DNA from: Arthrobacter cupressi
Lineage (GTDB): Bacteria; Actinomycetota; Actinomycetes; Actinomycetales; Micrococcaceae
Direction: 5' to 3'
DNA: 51,960 nucleotides
Assembly (NCBI RefSeq): GCF_900099975.1
Contig: NZ_FNEI01000020.1
Span: forward strand, 1 to 51,960
A program made the position numbers and the translations under genes. The stretch's first letter is position 1. Every line of letters begins with the position of its first letter. This document shows, piece by piece, positions 50,553-51,960 of the stretch. The notes under the pieces were generated by a model that worked only from the letters and a program-made list of their open reading frames with translations, searched no databases and was not told where the DNA came from.

Positions 50553-51863
50553 TTGAACACCATCCCTGGGCAAGGCGAAGGCGCCACCGCTGCAGACATT
50601 GCGCGGTGGCGCTTTGCTGTCATGGCCGCGTACGGGGCCAGCGGCATCGCCGCCGCGTCCTGGGTTTCCCGCCTCCCGGCGGTGCGGAACGGGCTGGAAC
50701 TGACTCCGGCCGCCGTCGGGCTGATCCTGCTCTGCCTGACGGCCGCGTCCTTCACCTCGGTGTCCGTCTCAGGGCTGGTGGTGCTGCGGATCGGCTCTGC
50801 CCGCACGGCGCGGATCGCCTGTGTGCTCAGCGGCAGCGGACTCCTGCTGCTTGGCGTGGGCACCTCGGTGCTGTCCAGCCTGCCGGTGGCCGCCTGCGGC
50901 CTGGCGCTGCTGGGCCTGGCCAACGGCTGCTACAACACCGCCCTCAACGTCGAGGGCGCCGCCGTTGAGCGCGCCCTGGGCAAGTATGTGATGCCTTGGC
51001 TGCACGGATCCTTCAGCCTGGGCACCGTGGCCGGAGCCGCGGCAGGCGCCTGGGCCGCCGCCGCGAAGCTGTCCGTGGCGTGGCACCTCGGGCTGGTGGG
51101 CGCCGTCGCGATCGCCGCGGTGCTGGTTGCCAGCCTGTCCTTCCGGGCGGACCGCGCAGGCGGCGTACGGAGCCGCCCTGCCTTGCAGCGCAAGCCGGTG
51201 CGACCCCGGAAAACCGACACTTTCGAAGACCCCACCACGGGCCCGTTGCCAGTCATCAACCCGGCCCTGGCCTCGGAGGCCGCATCCCTGCACGGCAAGC
51301 GCCTGGTGGCCATGGCCTGGCGGGAACCGCGCACCCTGCTGCTCGGGCTGTTGGTGCTCGGCCTGGCGCTGTCCGAGGGCGCGGCGGGGGACTGGGCGGC
51401 GCTGGCGCTGGCGGACGGCCACGGCCAGAGCGAAGCAGCCGGCGCGGCAGGCTATGGCGTCTTCGTGACCTTCATGACAGTGGGCCGCTTCGCAGGGACC
51501 TTCCTGCTGGACCGTTTCGGCCGGGTCGCGGTGATGCGGTGCTGTGCCGCTACCGCTTTCCTCGGGGTTGCCACGTTCGTTTTCGCCCCTGTGCCGTGGC
51601 TCGCCTTCGCGGGCCTTGGACTCTGGGGCCTGGGCACTTCCCTGGGCTTTCCCGTGGGCATGTCCGCCGCGGCCGACGACCCTGTCCATGCCGCGGCCCG
51701 GGTCTCGGTGGCTTCGACCATCGCCTACGGTGCGTTCCTCGCCGGCCCGCCCGTGCTGGGCTTCCTCGCCGAACAGTTCGGCATCCTGCACTCCCTGCTG
51801 CTGGTGCTCCTGTTCCAGGCGCTGAGCTTCCTCCTGGCCCCAGTACTGAGCCAACGGCAGTAG
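50553..51863 (+). CDS. MFS transporter
   Basis: 436 residues, 12 membrane helices with a long central loop (RPALQRKPVRPRKTDTFEDPTTG). The opening RWRFAVMAAYGASGIAAASWVSRLPAVRNGLELTPA is typical of the YbjJ-like MFS group. Substrate unknown. The start TTG 50553 lies 7 bp after the HadB-like stop, so it may share their transcript. The ribosome site is weak, and a later start is possible. Confidence 0.8.
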   Translation: MNTIPGQGEGATAADIARWRFAVMAAYGASGIAAASWVSRLPAVRNGLELTPAAVGLILLCLTAASFTSVSVSGLVVLRIGSARTARIACVLSGSGLLLLGVGTSVLSSLPVAACGLALLGLANGCYNTALNVEGAAVERALGKYVMPWLHGSFSLGTVAGAAAGAWAAAAKLSVAWHLGLVGAVAIAAVLVASLSFRADRAGGVRSRPALQRKPVRPRKTDTFEDPTTGPLPVINPALASEAASLHGKRLVAMAWREPRTLLLGLLVLGLALSEGAAGDWAALALADGHGQSEAAGAAGYGVFVTFMTVGRFAGTFLLDRFGRVAVMRCCAATAFLGVATFVFAPVPWLAFAGLGLWGLGTSLGFPVGMSAAADDPVHAAARVSVASTIAYGAFLAGPPVLGFLAEQFGILHSLLLVLLFQALSFLLAPVLSQRQ

Positions 51864-51866
51864 CCC

Positions 51867-51905
51867 GCAAGCGGCGGCAGCCGGCGCCAATGGCAGTCGC
51901 TTGCC
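51867..51905. terminator. Weak hairpin after the last gene
   Basis: GCAAGCG and CGCTTGC are 7-bp arms around a GC-rich 25-nt interior that can fold further (GGCAGCCGGCGCCAATGGC). No T-tract. The remaining bases up to 51960 hold no gene that can be called. Confidence 0.35.
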
Positions 51906-51960
51906 CGCAGGCTGATATGAGTTGAGTTAGTCCTTCCAAAGCACCTCCGGAGCTGTCAGG

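Overview
The window is high-GC DNA (third codon positions mostly G or C) from an actinobacterium of the Micrococcaceae, most probably Arthrobacter, Pseudarthrobacter or a close relative. This rests on codon use, frequent ATGA/GTGA start-stop overlaps, GTG and TTG starts, a GH49 dextranase with a glucodextranase-type tail, and the overall mix of genes. It reads as chromosomal, with 45 protein genes and two tRNA genes. No phage, plasmid or CRISPR module is visible. The only trace of a mobile element is a cluster of short repeats at the left edge (1-79).

Layout. 1-6.5 kb: repeat cluster, K+ channel, thioesterase, a TetR-controlled two-gene ABC exporter, thioredoxin, a small monooxygenase, a DNA glycosylase and a VOC protein. 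6.5-10.4 kb: cystathionine beta-synthase, a cystathionine gamma-synthase/lyase and a GT87 membrane glycosyltransferase. 10.4-14.7 kb: Tat-exported phospholipase C, then an HxlR regulator overlapping an MFS gene. 14.7-18.0 kb (minus strand): a three-gene operon of a YgiB-like membrane protein ending in an RGGFG tail, a YgiC-type (glutathionylspermidine synthase-like) ATP-grasp ligase and an APC permease. This is the strongest candidate for a poorly understood system. 18.1-21.0 kb: a KdpD/KdpE-like two-component pair and a MOSC protein. 21.0-24.2 kb: a DEAD-box RNA helicase with a long structured leader, a gene-poor stretch, tRNA-Thr(GGT) and tRNA-Met(CAT).

24.2-36.4 kb: a reductase-like gene, then a dextran/isomalto-oligosaccharide locus. 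It has a ROK repressor, divergent from a lipoprotein binding protein and two permeases, a GH13 alpha-glucosidase, a secreted 1077-residue GH49 dextranase and a second GH13 alpha-glucosidase. The dextranase would cut dextran outside the cell, the ABC system (no ATPase here) would import the fragments, and the GH13 enzymes would release glucose. Two promoters with the same layout (TTGAC- box, CATACT -10) and A/T-rich palindromes suggest shared ROK control.

36.4-42.3 kb: an aldo/keto reductase, a RibD/DHFR-like protein, and a minus-strand operon for sulfonate or sulfate-ester use (binding protein, ATPase, permease, TauD-type dioxygenase). Upstream of that operon lies a 70-bp array with an exact 10-bp period. 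42.3-52 kb: a 1001-residue fusion of a multi-pass membrane domain with a patatin-like lipase, a CitE-like lyase, a DUF2797 protein, a small membrane protein, a SulP transporter with a cysteine-free ArsR regulator, two MaoC/Had-like hydratases and an MFS transporter.

Two long hairpins, at 4543-4618 and 38047-38116, share a nearly identical core but have unrelated, self-complementary outer arms. Both lie between convergent genes and look like members of one repeat family.
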